A DNA stretch of 5,633 nucleotides, from NCBI GenBank assembly GCA_001800185.1, contig MGUX01000086.1, positions 1 through 5,633 on the forward strand. The letters are read 5' to 3'. This DNA comes from Elusimicrobia bacterium RIFCSPLOWO2_12_FULL_59_9. GTDB lineage: Bacteria > Elusimicrobiota > Elusimicrobia > O2-12-FULL-59-9. The notes beneath the pieces are model-generated. The model did no database searches and had not been told where the DNA came from. It worked only from the letters and a program-made list of their open reading frames with translations. A program made the translations under genes and the position numbers. The number at the start of each line of letters is the position of its first letter. Positions within the stretch are counted from its first letter, which is position 1. Below are positions 1 through 5,336 of the stretch, piece after piece.

Positions 1-208
1 CAAACTGCTGCGTTTCTCCGGCCAGGATATTGTCAAAGCGATATTTGACGAGTACTTTGGCCTCGTCCCTGATGGAATTGCCGCCGGTGTCCTGTTCGAT
101 GATCTGATGGAAGATCGAATCGGGCGATTGGGTCGCGTTGTAGTCGTTGGTTTCCAGGCCCCACGTCTTGATTTGAGCCGCCGCGGCGTTGGGCGGCAGC
201 GCGTAGCT
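1..208 (-). repeat. Second copy of the N-terminal module (partial)
   Basis: Residues 868-936 repeat the start of the module at 2213-2674. Shared landmarks in the same order are KTWG, ATQ, FHQ, VL and YRFDN. By my hand alignment about 27 of 58 residues are identical between AVKTWG and the last residue in the window. The copy is cut by the window edge. Confidence 0.8.
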
Positions 209-2809
209 AAATGTCTTTGTCGATCCGCTGGAAGAGAAATTGGCCACTCCGTTGTGGTTGATCGCCCCCACCCTGAAATAATAGGTGGTATCCGGTTGAA
301 GCGAAATGTTTAGGCCTATAGTCAGAGTGTTCTCATTGGCGTCAACGGTGGAGGAGGAATGCACCACCCCTCCGGGACTCAGTGCCCCGAAATTGGTGGA
401 TGAAGCCAGCACGCTGTAGCCCCGCGAGTTTGCAAGCGCGGTCCATGTGACGGTGATGCTGGTTACTCCCACATTCATAAATGCGGCGCCGGCGACCGTT
501 TCGGTCAAAGTGGCAGTAGAGAAAACGCCGGCATAGCTCGTCGTGGCGCCGAAAATAGCCCCTGCGCGCAAATAATAGGTCGTGTTGGCCGACAGGGGCG
601 GGATGGAAACGGTCAAAGAGGTGAGTTTGACATCGGCGGTCGCGGAAGAGTGCAAGACGCCTGACCCGTTAAAATTGGTTGTGGAAGCATCGATGCGGTA
701 ACCATCCGCCAATACCACGGATTGCCAGGTCAAAGTCATGCTCGCGGCATAAACAGCCAAAACCTGCGTGTTTGCGAGGGCCGCAGCTGACCTCGGGAGG
801 GTCTTGGTGGAACCGAGGACGGTGAAATTGGCGACATTGTTTCTATTAAGGCCCCCCAGGCGGAAATAATAGGTGGTATCGGGCGAATCAAGGTCAACGG
901 TCAAGGTGCTTTGTTCGACATTGAAGGTCGTGGATGAATAAACCGCTCCGCCGGCGGCATAAGCTCCGAAGCCGGTCGAGGAGGCTTCCAGCCGGTAACC
1001 TGCCGCGCTGGAGAGCGCCGCCCACGTGACCGTGATGCTGGTGCTGAAAACGGATTCAAACTGGGCCCCCGACACCAACGCCGTCAGGGTTACGGTGGAT
1101 AGGACTCTCGCATAGTCCGTCGTAGCGCCCCAAATGGCGCCGGCGCGAAGGTAATAGGTTGTATTGGAGCCAAGCGCCGGGCTAAAGACCGCGAGTTGGT
1201 TGGAACTGCCGTTGGCCGTCCCCGAAGAATGCACGATTCCGGTGCCGTTGAAGTTGGTCGACGAGGCCTCCAGGACGTATCCATTGTCGGCTCCGACCGG
1301 GTTCCACGTGAGGGTGATGCTGCTCGCATAGACGGCGGCAATCCCGATATTGTAAGGCGGAGGGGTTGTATCGAAAGTCCGGGTTGATCCGATAGAGACG
1401 AAGTTGACGACGCCGTTTTTATTGATCCCGCCCAATTTGAAGTCATAATCGGTTTGAAGCTGAAGCGGCGTATCCACCCCTAGCGACAGGGTGCTCTGGT
1501 TGACATTGAAGGTCGTTGAGGAATAGACGATGCCGGTTCCGTCAAAATTCGTCGATGAGGCCGAAAGGCGGTAGCCTTGCGCGTTGGAAAGAGCCGTCCA
1601 AGTGACCGTGATGCTCGTGAGTTGGACATCCTTAAAGATCGCGCCCGTCGTCGCCTCGGTCAAGGTCGCAGTGGCGCTCACCGCTGAGAAGTTGAATGAC
1701 CCATTTTGAGCTCCCACGCGCAGGTAGTAGGTCGTATTGGAATTTAAAGCCGGGTCGGCGACGGTTAAAACGGTCAAGTCGCCGTTTGTCGTGGCGGAAG
1801 AATAAATAATTCCTGTTCCGTTGAAATTGGTTGATGAGGCTTGCACGAGATAGCCGTCCGCGTTCACATCGTTCCAGTTCGCCGTTATGCCGGCGGCATA
1901 GACCGCTATGAAAACAGGCGCGCCGGGCGCCTCCGCCAGAGTGGAAGTCGCCTGAACGGCGGCATAGCTCGTGGTATTGCCCCAGATCGAACCGGCCCTC
2001 AAGAAATAAGTGGTATTAGACAGTAGCGCGGGGTCAAAGACGGTCAAAACCGCGCTGCTTCCATTGGACGTCGCCGAGGAGTGGAGCACGCCGGCTCCAT
2101 TAAAGTTCGTCGAGGATGCCTCAAGAACATATCCGTTGTCGGAACCCACCGGGGTCCAGTTGACCGTGATGCTGCTGACATAGGCGGCCGAAATCTGGAC
2201 ATTCTGCGGCTTCTCCAAGACCTTAATCGCAACGTAATCGAGCCACAAAGCGTCTTCGGCAGTCCGGAAGCCGGTTTCCACCGTACCATCCTCCACTCTG
2301 ATAAATATCGTCTGGGACGCCTGGTCCGGAATGCTGCCGGCCAGCGTCTGCTCCAGCCCTTGGGCGCCGTTAAAGACGATCGGCGGGTCGAAGTTGTTGT
2401 ACACTCCGCCCGCGGCCGTCGCCCACTGGACGAAAAATGCATCGTCCACCACCACCTCTCTTCTCCCGATGATGGTGAACTCGCGCGCTGAGCCGGTCGA
2501 CACATTGTCAAAGCGGTAGGCGATGAGGACCCTGGCCGCGTCCTTATTGGGATTGGCCGCGATATCCTCTTCGACGAGTTGGTGAAAGGTGGCATCATCC
2601 GCTTGAGTGGCCGTGAAGCTATTGGACTCCGTGCCCCATGTTTTGACGGCGCCTGTCGCCGTTATAACGGCGGCATGATTGGCAGAGGGTTCCACCATCC
2701 CCAGAAAGCTCAATGTCCCCAAGGAAAGCAGAATCCCCCTGAGGCTCCGAACTCCCCTGCGGCGCGGGCTTTCGCTTACAAATTTTCCCGGCCCACGGTT
2801 TTCATGCAT
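1..2809 (-). CDS. Secreted multi-domain fibronectin type III repeat protein (C-terminus beyond window)
   Basis: One uninterrupted minus-strand frame of 936 codons runs off the left edge. The ATG at 2809 is chosen because GGGGGAG lies about 10 nt upstream and because it gives a signal peptide: a long basic n-region with RRR at 16-18, hydrophobic core near 25-39 and possible cleavage around 43-47. Residues about 46-199 form a beta-rich module, with KTWG near 56, YRFDN near 98 and an ending ALWLDYVAIKV typical of jelly-roll folds; I do not recognise its family. Seven fibronectin-III-like repeats of 92-98 residues follow (about 200-867), each with a SSIT-x-x-W strand, ASSTNF and TTYY(L/F)R. From residue 868 the N-terminal module begins again. 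No LPXTG or membrane anchor is visible, but the C-terminus is missing. Likely role, by inference: an exported surface or adhesion protein. A Rrf2-type operator lies 42 nt upstream of the start codon. The biological function and ligand cannot be read from this. Confidence 0.85.
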   Translation of the reverse strand, partial: MHENRGPGKFVSESPRRRGVRSLRGILLSLGTLSFLGMVEPSANHAAVITATGAVKTWGTESNSFTATQADDATFHQLVEEDIAANPNKDAARVLIAYRFDNVSTGSAREFTIIGRREVVVDDAFFVQWATAAGGVYNNFDPPIVFNGAQGLEQTLAGSIPDQASQTIFIRVEDGTVETGFRTAEDALWLDYVAIKVLEKPQNVQISAAYVSSITVNWTPVGSDNGYVLEASSTNFNGAGVLHSSATSNGSSAVLTVFDPALLSNTTYFLRAGSIWGNTTSYAAVQATSTLAEAPGAPVFIAVYAAGITANWNDVNADGYLVQASSTNFNGTGIIYSSATTNGDLTVLTVADPALNSNTTYYLRVGAQNGSFNFSAVSATATLTEATTGAIFKDVQLTSITVTWTALSNAQGYRLSASSTNFDGTGIVYSSTTFNVNQSTLSLGVDTPLQLQTDYDFKLGGINKNGVVNFVSIGSTRTFDTTPPPYNIGIAAVYASSITLTWNPVGADNGYVLEASSTNFNGTGIVHSSGTANGSSNQLAVFSPALGSNTTYYLRAGAIWGATTDYARVLSTVTLTALVSGAQFESVFSTSITVTWAALSSAAGYRLEASSTGFGAYAAGGAVYSSTTFNVEQSTLTVDLDSPDTTYYFRLGGLNRNNVANFTVLGSTKTLPRSAAALANTQVLAVYAASMTLTWQSVVLADGYRIDASTTNFNGSGVLHSSATADVKLTSLTVSIPPLSANTTYYLRAGAIFGATTSYAGVFSTATLTETVAGAAFMNVGVTSITVTWTALANSRGYSVLASSTNFGALSPGGVVHSSSTVDANENTLTIGLNISLQPDTTYYFRVGAINHNGVANFSSSGSTKTFSYALPPNAAAAQIKTWGLETNDYNATQSPDSIFHQIIEQDTGGNSIRDEAKVLVKYRFDNILAGETQQF
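209..2212 (-). repeat. Seven tandem fibronectin type III-like repeats
   Basis: Approximate repeat borders are 2212-1937, 1936-1661, 1660-1373, 1372-1085, 1084-797, 796-503 and 502-209. Two types can be told apart. Type A (repeats 1, 2, 4, 6) has VYASSIT, NTTYYLRAGA and an ending close to ST-TL. Type B (repeats 3, 5, 7) has TSITVTW, SSTTFNV, DTTYYFR and KNGVANF followed by GSTKT. From repeat 3 onward the types alternate B-A-B-A-B. Repeats 1 and 4 are especially close, including NGYVLEASSTNFNG. The repeats are also recognisable in the DNA, for example around 2096-2181 and 1240-1330. Confidence 0.85.
2213..2674 (-). other. N-terminal beta-rich module of the fibronectin-repeat protein (copy 1)
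   Basis: Residues about 46-199 of the surface protein, between the signal peptide and the first fibronectin repeat. Landmarks are AVKTWG, FHQLVEED, YRFDN, FTIIGRREVVVDDAFF, TIFIRVEDG and a closing ALWLDYVAIKV. Alternating hydrophobic strands and the closing strand suggest a beta-sandwich such as a carbohydrate-binding-like fold; this is inference. A second copy begins at the left edge of the window. Confidence 0.6.
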
Positions 2810-2851
2810 TTCGGTTCGCTCCCCCGGCGCGCATTTTTGCCGCAGGCCAAC

Positions 2852-2885
2852 CAGACCAAATTTGTCTGATGGCCGGGCAAAAAAA
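2852..2885 (-). promoter_or_regulatory. Putative Rrf2-type operator and promoter block of the fibronectin gene
   Basis: The palindrome CAGAC-N7-GTCTG occupies 2852-2868, followed on the plus strand by 7 nt, GGC and seven A (2879-2885). An element with identical spacing precedes the Rrf2 gene. It ends 42 nt before the ATG at 2809. Read on the minus strand, TTGCCC just after the T-run could serve as a -35 element, but no good -10 hexamer is visible. Assignment to the neighbouring Rrf2 regulator is inference from the shared site and from the usual autoregulation in this family. Confidence 0.7.
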
Positions 2886-2905
2886 TAGCGGCGCATTAAA
2901 CGCCG
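2879..2905 (-). terminator. Rho-independent terminator of the Rrf2 gene
   Basis: On the minus strand the stem CGGCGT pairs with GCGCCG (one G-U pair) around a 5-nt loop, followed by CTA and seven T. The Rrf2 stop codon TAA overlaps the loop, so the terminator starts inside the coding sequence. Its T-run directly abuts the promoter/operator of the next gene. Confidence 0.65.
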
Positions 2906-3252
2906 ACCTGGACGAGATCGCGCAACGCAAGCCCCTTGAGCAGTCCGTTGACCCGTTCGTTGAGACATTGCGCCAATGCCGAGCCTTCGGTTTTCTGCGC
3001 CTTGTGGACCGACTGCACCGCGTCCAAGATGTCGGCCAGGCTCAAAGAGTCCAGAGCCCGGTCCAGGCAGAAACCGCGCCCTTTCCATGAGGTCAACACA
3101 CCTTTTTTGGCCAAGGCATAGAGCACCTTTTGGCAATAGGATTCAGGGATTGCCTGCGCCTTCGAGATTTCGCGCACTTCCGCGAATTGCCCCTGCCTCT
3201 TGGCCAGTTCCAGCACGCATCCGATGGCGTATATGACGGTCTGATTGATCAT
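2896..3252 (-). CDS. Rrf2-family transcriptional regulator
   Basis: This 118-residue protein has the Rrf2 winged-helix layout: YAIGCVLELA as helix 1, VREISKAQAIPESYCQKVL as the recognition helix-turn-helix (about 26-44), LAKKGVLTSWKGRGF as helix plus wing (47-61), LSLADILDAV (70-79), and a C-terminal helix ending LALRDLV. The three closely spaced cysteines that hold the Fe-S cluster in IscR or NsrR are absent; single Cys lie at 12, 40, 62 and 96, and the protein is shorter than most family members. The start is the ATG at 3252, with AGGAGAG upstream and a match to the paralogue starting MVNQT; a GTG at 3288 in frame would add a basic tail and is less likely. A CAGAC-N7-GTCTG site lies 39 nt upstream, pointing to autoregulation, and the same site precedes the downstream fibronectin gene. 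The signal sensed is unknown. Confidence 0.9.
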   Translation of the reverse strand: MINQTVIYAIGCVLELAKRQGQFAEVREISKAQAIPESYCQKVLYALAKKGVLTSWKGRGFCLDRALDSLSLADILDAVQSVHKAQKTEGSALAQCLNERVNGLLKGLALRDLVQVGV

Positions 3253-3291
3253 TGATTTCTCTCCTTTTTTGCGTTTTCTCCGTCTCACCTT

Positions 3292-3326
3292 CAGACAATT
3301 TTCGTCTGATGAAACGGCAAAAAAAA
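3292..3326 (-). promoter_or_regulatory. Putative autoregulatory operator and promoter block of the Rrf2 gene
   Basis: CAGAC-N7-GTCTG lies at 3292-3308 and extends to six-base arms TCAGAC/GTCTGA at 3291-3309. On the plus strand it is followed by 7 nt, GGC and eight A (3319-3326), the same spacing as in the element upstream of the fibronectin gene. It lies 39 nt before the Rrf2 ATG. TTGCCG on the minus strand is a possible -35 element. The regulator that binds here is inferred, not shown. Confidence 0.7.
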
Positions 3327-3347
3327 TCCAGGGAGGCTTGCTCCGGA
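3319..3347 (-). terminator. Rho-independent terminator of the TPR gene
   Basis: On the minus strand TCC and GGAG pair with CTCC and GGA (a 2-nt bulge CT lies on the 3' side) around the 5-nt loop CAAGC, followed by A and eight T. It lies about 30 nt after the TPR stop codon. The T-run is also the upstream edge of the Rrf2 promoter/operator block. Confidence 0.65.
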
Positions 3348-3378
3348 TGCAGGCTCCAAAAATGAAATATTGTTTGCT

Positions 3379-4542
3379 TCACTGTTCGCCTTTTAACCTC
3401 TCCAATGCGACCTGGGCTTTGGCGTTTTGCGGATCCAGTTGCAGCGCCTTTTCCCAAAGGGAGAGGGCGCGATCGTTAAGCCCTTCCATATAGGCAATCA
3501 GGCCCAAGTTGTAGAGTTCTTTTGACTTATCGATATCGGCGCCGCTCGGCGCCGCCTTGGACGCAGGGGCCTTGCGTTCCGGCGCCGCGGACGCCGCCGC
3601 CTCTTCCTTGGGATAAACGGATACAGACGGCGGCAGGCCTCCGGTTGGAACGGGGGCGGCCGATTCCTTCCGCGCGGCAGGATAGGCCCCCAACTGAGAG
3701 CTGAGATTTTCTATCCAATTGAGCCATCGCAAGACATCCGGGTTGTTCGGGCTAAGGCTCTTCGCCTCCAACAACACCTGCCGGGCGGTCGCCCAATCCC
3801 CGCCCAGATACAACTGCGGAATAACTTCTAATTTCTTAAAAACAATCTCTTCCACGGCGTCCTCCGCCTTTTGAACTTCTATGGCCTTGGGGGCGGCGAT
3901 TTTTTCTCTCGCCGTCTGCCTGGAAATATTCAGGAATTCCATAACCTCATCTGAGGCTTTTCCCAACTTGGCGAGCTTAGTCCAGCGATCCTCGGCCTCA
4001 TCAAATTTGTTGGTGGTGAAAGCCCAAGCGCCTTGGCCATAAAGCCGGGCGTTTCGATCTCTTGACAACGTCATCGCCTCCAGTTCGCTTTGAATCTTTT
4101 CCTGGCGGCGGTAAAGCGACGGGTCCACCCGCTGTGAGGATGAGGCGACCAATTCCAAAATGTGCCAGGCGCGGATATATTCTTCCCGCTCCCGGTAACG
4201 ATCTGCCAGATCATACACGAGCCGCTGAGTCTCCGGAGAAGGAGGCATCATGTCCTTGAGAATCCTCAAAATGATGCTGTGCCTGCCTTGCTTTGTTTGC
4301 TCAAGACGATTTTCCCGCTCCCGCAAATTCTCTCCTATCTTTTTGATGTAATCTTTGGCCTGGGCATTCTTGGGGTCCTGCCGAAGAACTTCCAAAAAGC
4401 GCCCCAGGGAAGAGACATAGTTTCCCTGCTCATATAACCGCTGAGCCTCTTTAAATGTGTCGTTGCCGGCGGGGACGCTGGCCCGCAAACTCGATGCGTG
4501 CGAGATTAAAAATACACTGAAGATGATCGCTGTCAGTTTCAT
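3379..4542 (-). CDS. Secreted tetratricopeptide-repeat protein
   Basis: The product has 387 residues. Residues 1-21 are a signal peptide (MKLTAIIFSVFLISHASSLRA, likely cleaved after LRA), with no lipobox cysteine. TPR-like helix pairs are visible at about 26-60 (EAQRLYEQGNYVSSLGRFLEVL), 166-200 (GAWAFTTNKFDEAEDRW), 240-275 (YLGGDWATARQVLLEA) and, most canonical, 341-375 (YNLGLIAYMEGLNDRALSLW, then KALQLDP). A Pro/Ala-rich linker spans about 286-338. TPRs mediate protein-protein contacts, so a periplasmic or outer-membrane-associated scaffold is the reasonable inference; no enzyme motif is seen. The ATG start gives the clean signal peptide, although only a weak Shine-Dalgarno sequence precedes it. 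The terminator separates it from the Rrf2 gene downstream. The ending LERLKGEQ resembles the end of the PorV-like protein (LLKLGEQ), which may be chance or shared ancestry of the C-terminal TPR. Confidence 0.85.
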   Translation of the reverse strand: MKLTAIIFSVFLISHASSLRASVPAGNDTFKEAQRLYEQGNYVSSLGRFLEVLRQDPKNAQAKDYIKKIGENLRERENRLEQTKQGRHSIILRILKDMMPPSPETQRLVYDLADRYREREEYIRAWHILELVASSSQRVDPSLYRRQEKIQSELEAMTLSRDRNARLYGQGAWAFTTNKFDEAEDRWTKLAKLGKASDEVMEFLNISRQTAREKIAAPKAIEVQKAEDAVEEIVFKKLEVIPQLYLGGDWATARQVLLEAKSLSPNNPDVLRWLNWIENLSSQLGAYPAARKESAAPVPTGGLPPSVSVYPKEEAAASAAPERKAPASKAAPSGADIDKSKELYNLGLIAYMEGLNDRALSLWEKALQLDPQNAKAQVALERLKGEQ

Positions 4543-4628
4543 TTCAAGTAAAAGCTGAAAGGCGGGAGTGCGGAAGAGAAACGGTTAATGCGTGACATTT
4601 AAAGTAGAATGCTTCCTTAATAGCGCGC

Positions 4629-4703
4629 GTTATATATACTCATAATGTACTAATGGGATTTTTCCGGACGGTAACTGGCAGGTAACAAAGTTGTAACGAA
4701 GTT
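4629..4703 (-). promoter_or_regulatory. Candidate promoter region of the TPR gene with 11-bp direct repeats
   Basis: Three GTAAC units begin at 4671, 4682 and 4693 on the plus strand, exactly 11 bp apart; the last two are nearly identical over 11 bp (GTAACAAAGTT, GTAACGAAGTT). On the minus strand a TATAAC hexamer (4634-4629) could be a -10 box about 87 nt before the TPR start codon, with no recognisable -35 at 17 bp. Direct repeats one helical turn apart upstream of a promoter lacking a -35 are typical of OmpR/PhoB-type response-regulator sites. This is inference. Confidence 0.4.
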
Positions 4704-4782
4704 ATTGCTAAACTGGATTCTTAACCTGAATTCTGCAGTTGAGGGGCGATTGCCGTCTCAACGCGACGCAAACGATTGTGCG

Positions 4783-4894
4783 GAATTCCCCGCAGGGCGT
4801 GCTGCGTTGGCGCTCCGCGACAATGCTGCACGAGTCAATCCAGGGCGAAGCCCGTCCTGCGCACTGCGCAGGGGATTCCCCAACAGGGGAATTC
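4783..4894. repeat. Palindrome-rich element with 9-bp terminal inverted repeats
   Basis: GAATTCCCC at 4783-4791 and GGGGAATTC at 4886-4894 form perfect inverted ends 112 bp apart. Inside are GGGC-GAA-GCCC (4843-4853), CCTGCGC-ACT-GCGCAGG (4856-4872) and ATTCCCC-AACA-GGGGAAT (4875-4892). No T-runs follow the stems, so they are not ordinary terminators. No clear target-site duplication is seen. It could be a MITE- or REP-like intergenic repeat or a structured RNA; only one copy is in the window. Confidence 0.45.
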
Positions 4895-5099
4895 GGGTTA
4901 GCTCAGAATCCGTCTGTGGGGATCAGATTTTTGTCGGTACAAAGACGGCAACTGCGGTAGAACGTCGGTGGGCAAAGGGCCGATAAAGCGATAGGAAGGG
5001 CGCGGCGGACAAATGCTCGCAATCAGAGACCGCGGAGCGGCGAATACGTCGGCGGGCCGTCAAGAAACCCAAATTAGCGATGTGGCCGCGATTGAGGCG

Positions 5100-5285
5100 T
5101 CACTCTCCCAATTTGAGCAGCCTGGCATCCTTTCGCGTGGACGGGCGAATTTCTTTGGCCGATAGGCTGCGGCCCGGAAATTCGCCCGTCCTGTGGGTTC
5201 TGACGCATTTCCACACATATTGGCCATGCCGTCTCGCCAGTTCCATTACGTTTCCTATCGCGTAGACAATCGTCTGGTTGACCAT
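5100..5285 (-). pseudogene. Truncated or disrupted second Rrf2-family regulator
   Basis: The first 23 residues, MVNQTIVYAIGNVMELARRH then GQY, match the start of the intact Rrf2 protein with 15 identities and mostly conservative changes. After residue 23 the similarity stops abruptly. The remaining 38 codons show no helix-turn-helix, wing or C-terminal helix, and residues 32-49 are encoded by a perfect 15-bp inverted repeat hairpin. The Shine-Dalgarno AGGAGG stands just before the ATG, so a 61-residue peptide could still be made. Upstream, only a half operator (CAGACGAA on the minus strand, around 5322-5329) remains. The gene follows the PorV-like gene by 43 nt, as the intact Rrf2 gene follows a TPR gene. 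The likeliest explanation is a duplicated regulator broken by insertion or replacement. Confidence 0.7.
5139..5191. repeat. 53-bp hairpin element with 15-bp perfect inverted repeats
   Basis: GGACGGGCGAATTTC (5139-5153) and its exact reverse complement (5177-5191) flank a short core. Within the core GGCC (5157-5160) pairs with GGCC (5171-5174) around a 10-nt loop. A further short inverted pair TGTGG/CCACA lies at 5192-5196 and 5211-5215, next to the point where Rrf2 similarity ends. GCCCGTCCTG at 5184-5193 also occurs at 4850-4859 in the other palindromic element. No T-run follows, so a terminator is unlikely; a REP/MITE-like repeat is more plausible. Confidence 0.6.
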
Positions 5286-5336
5286 TATCCCCCCTCCTGC
5301 TGCATTCCATGCTGCATTTGCTTCGTCTGCCGTCAG

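Larger units (their letters stand above)
4543..5099. other. Gene-free region with palindromes and candidate regulatory DNA
   Basis: No convincing coding sequence on either strand: the plus-strand open frames near 4705-4986 lack good start signals, begin at TTG or overlap one another, and match nothing I recognise. The region holds a possible TPR promoter with 11-bp repeats (4629-4703) and a cluster of palindromes (4783-4894). In about 4900-5099 I see nothing definite. It sits where the rest of the broken Rrf2 copy would be expected, but I could not recognise the missing Rrf2 C-terminal half in it. Confidence 0.6.

Noticed and set aside
209..2212. CRISPR array or tandem DNA repeats
   Set aside because: The repetition of about 280 bp is explained by coding fibronectin-like domains with diverged codons; there are no short identical repeats with unique spacers.
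2044..2598. 184-codon minus-strand open frame and other long frames at 1090-1446 and 2081-2491
   Set aside because: They overlap the continuous 936-codon fibronectin frame in other registers. Their products are Arg/Pro/Ser-rich with no recognisable domain, whereas the chosen frame shows seven regular repeats.
2810..2896. Upstream in-frame ATG at 2896 (overlapping the Rrf2 stop codon) as start of the fibronectin protein
   Set aside because: It would place the terminator T-run and the palindromic operator inside the coding sequence and put about 29 extra residues before the signal peptide. The ATG at 2809 has a better ribosome binding site and a promoter spacing matching that of the Rrf2 gene.
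3253..3288. GTG at 3288 as start of the Rrf2 gene
   Set aside because: It adds a lysine/arginine-rich 12-residue tail and lies nearly at the operator. The ATG at 3252 has AGGAGAG upstream and aligns with the start of the second Rrf2 copy.
3143..3457. Minus-strand frame overlapping the Rrf2 gene and the end of the TPR gene
   Set aside because: It spans the terminator and operator and shows no domain; the two overlapping genes are clearly better supported.
4904..4916. Third Rrf2 operator from CAGA and TCTG in the gene-free region
   Set aside because: The half-sites are only 5 nt apart rather than 9, the arms are shorter, and the GGC plus A-run tail is missing.
4893..4960. Possible tRNA gene because of GGGTTAGCTCAG
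   Set aside because: Only the D-arm-like string fits; no anticodon arm, T-arm (GGTTCGA-like) or acceptor pairing could be found.
4705..4986. 93-codon plus-strand open frame
   Set aside because: It starts at TTG without a ribosome binding site, runs through the palindromic element, and resembles no protein known to me.
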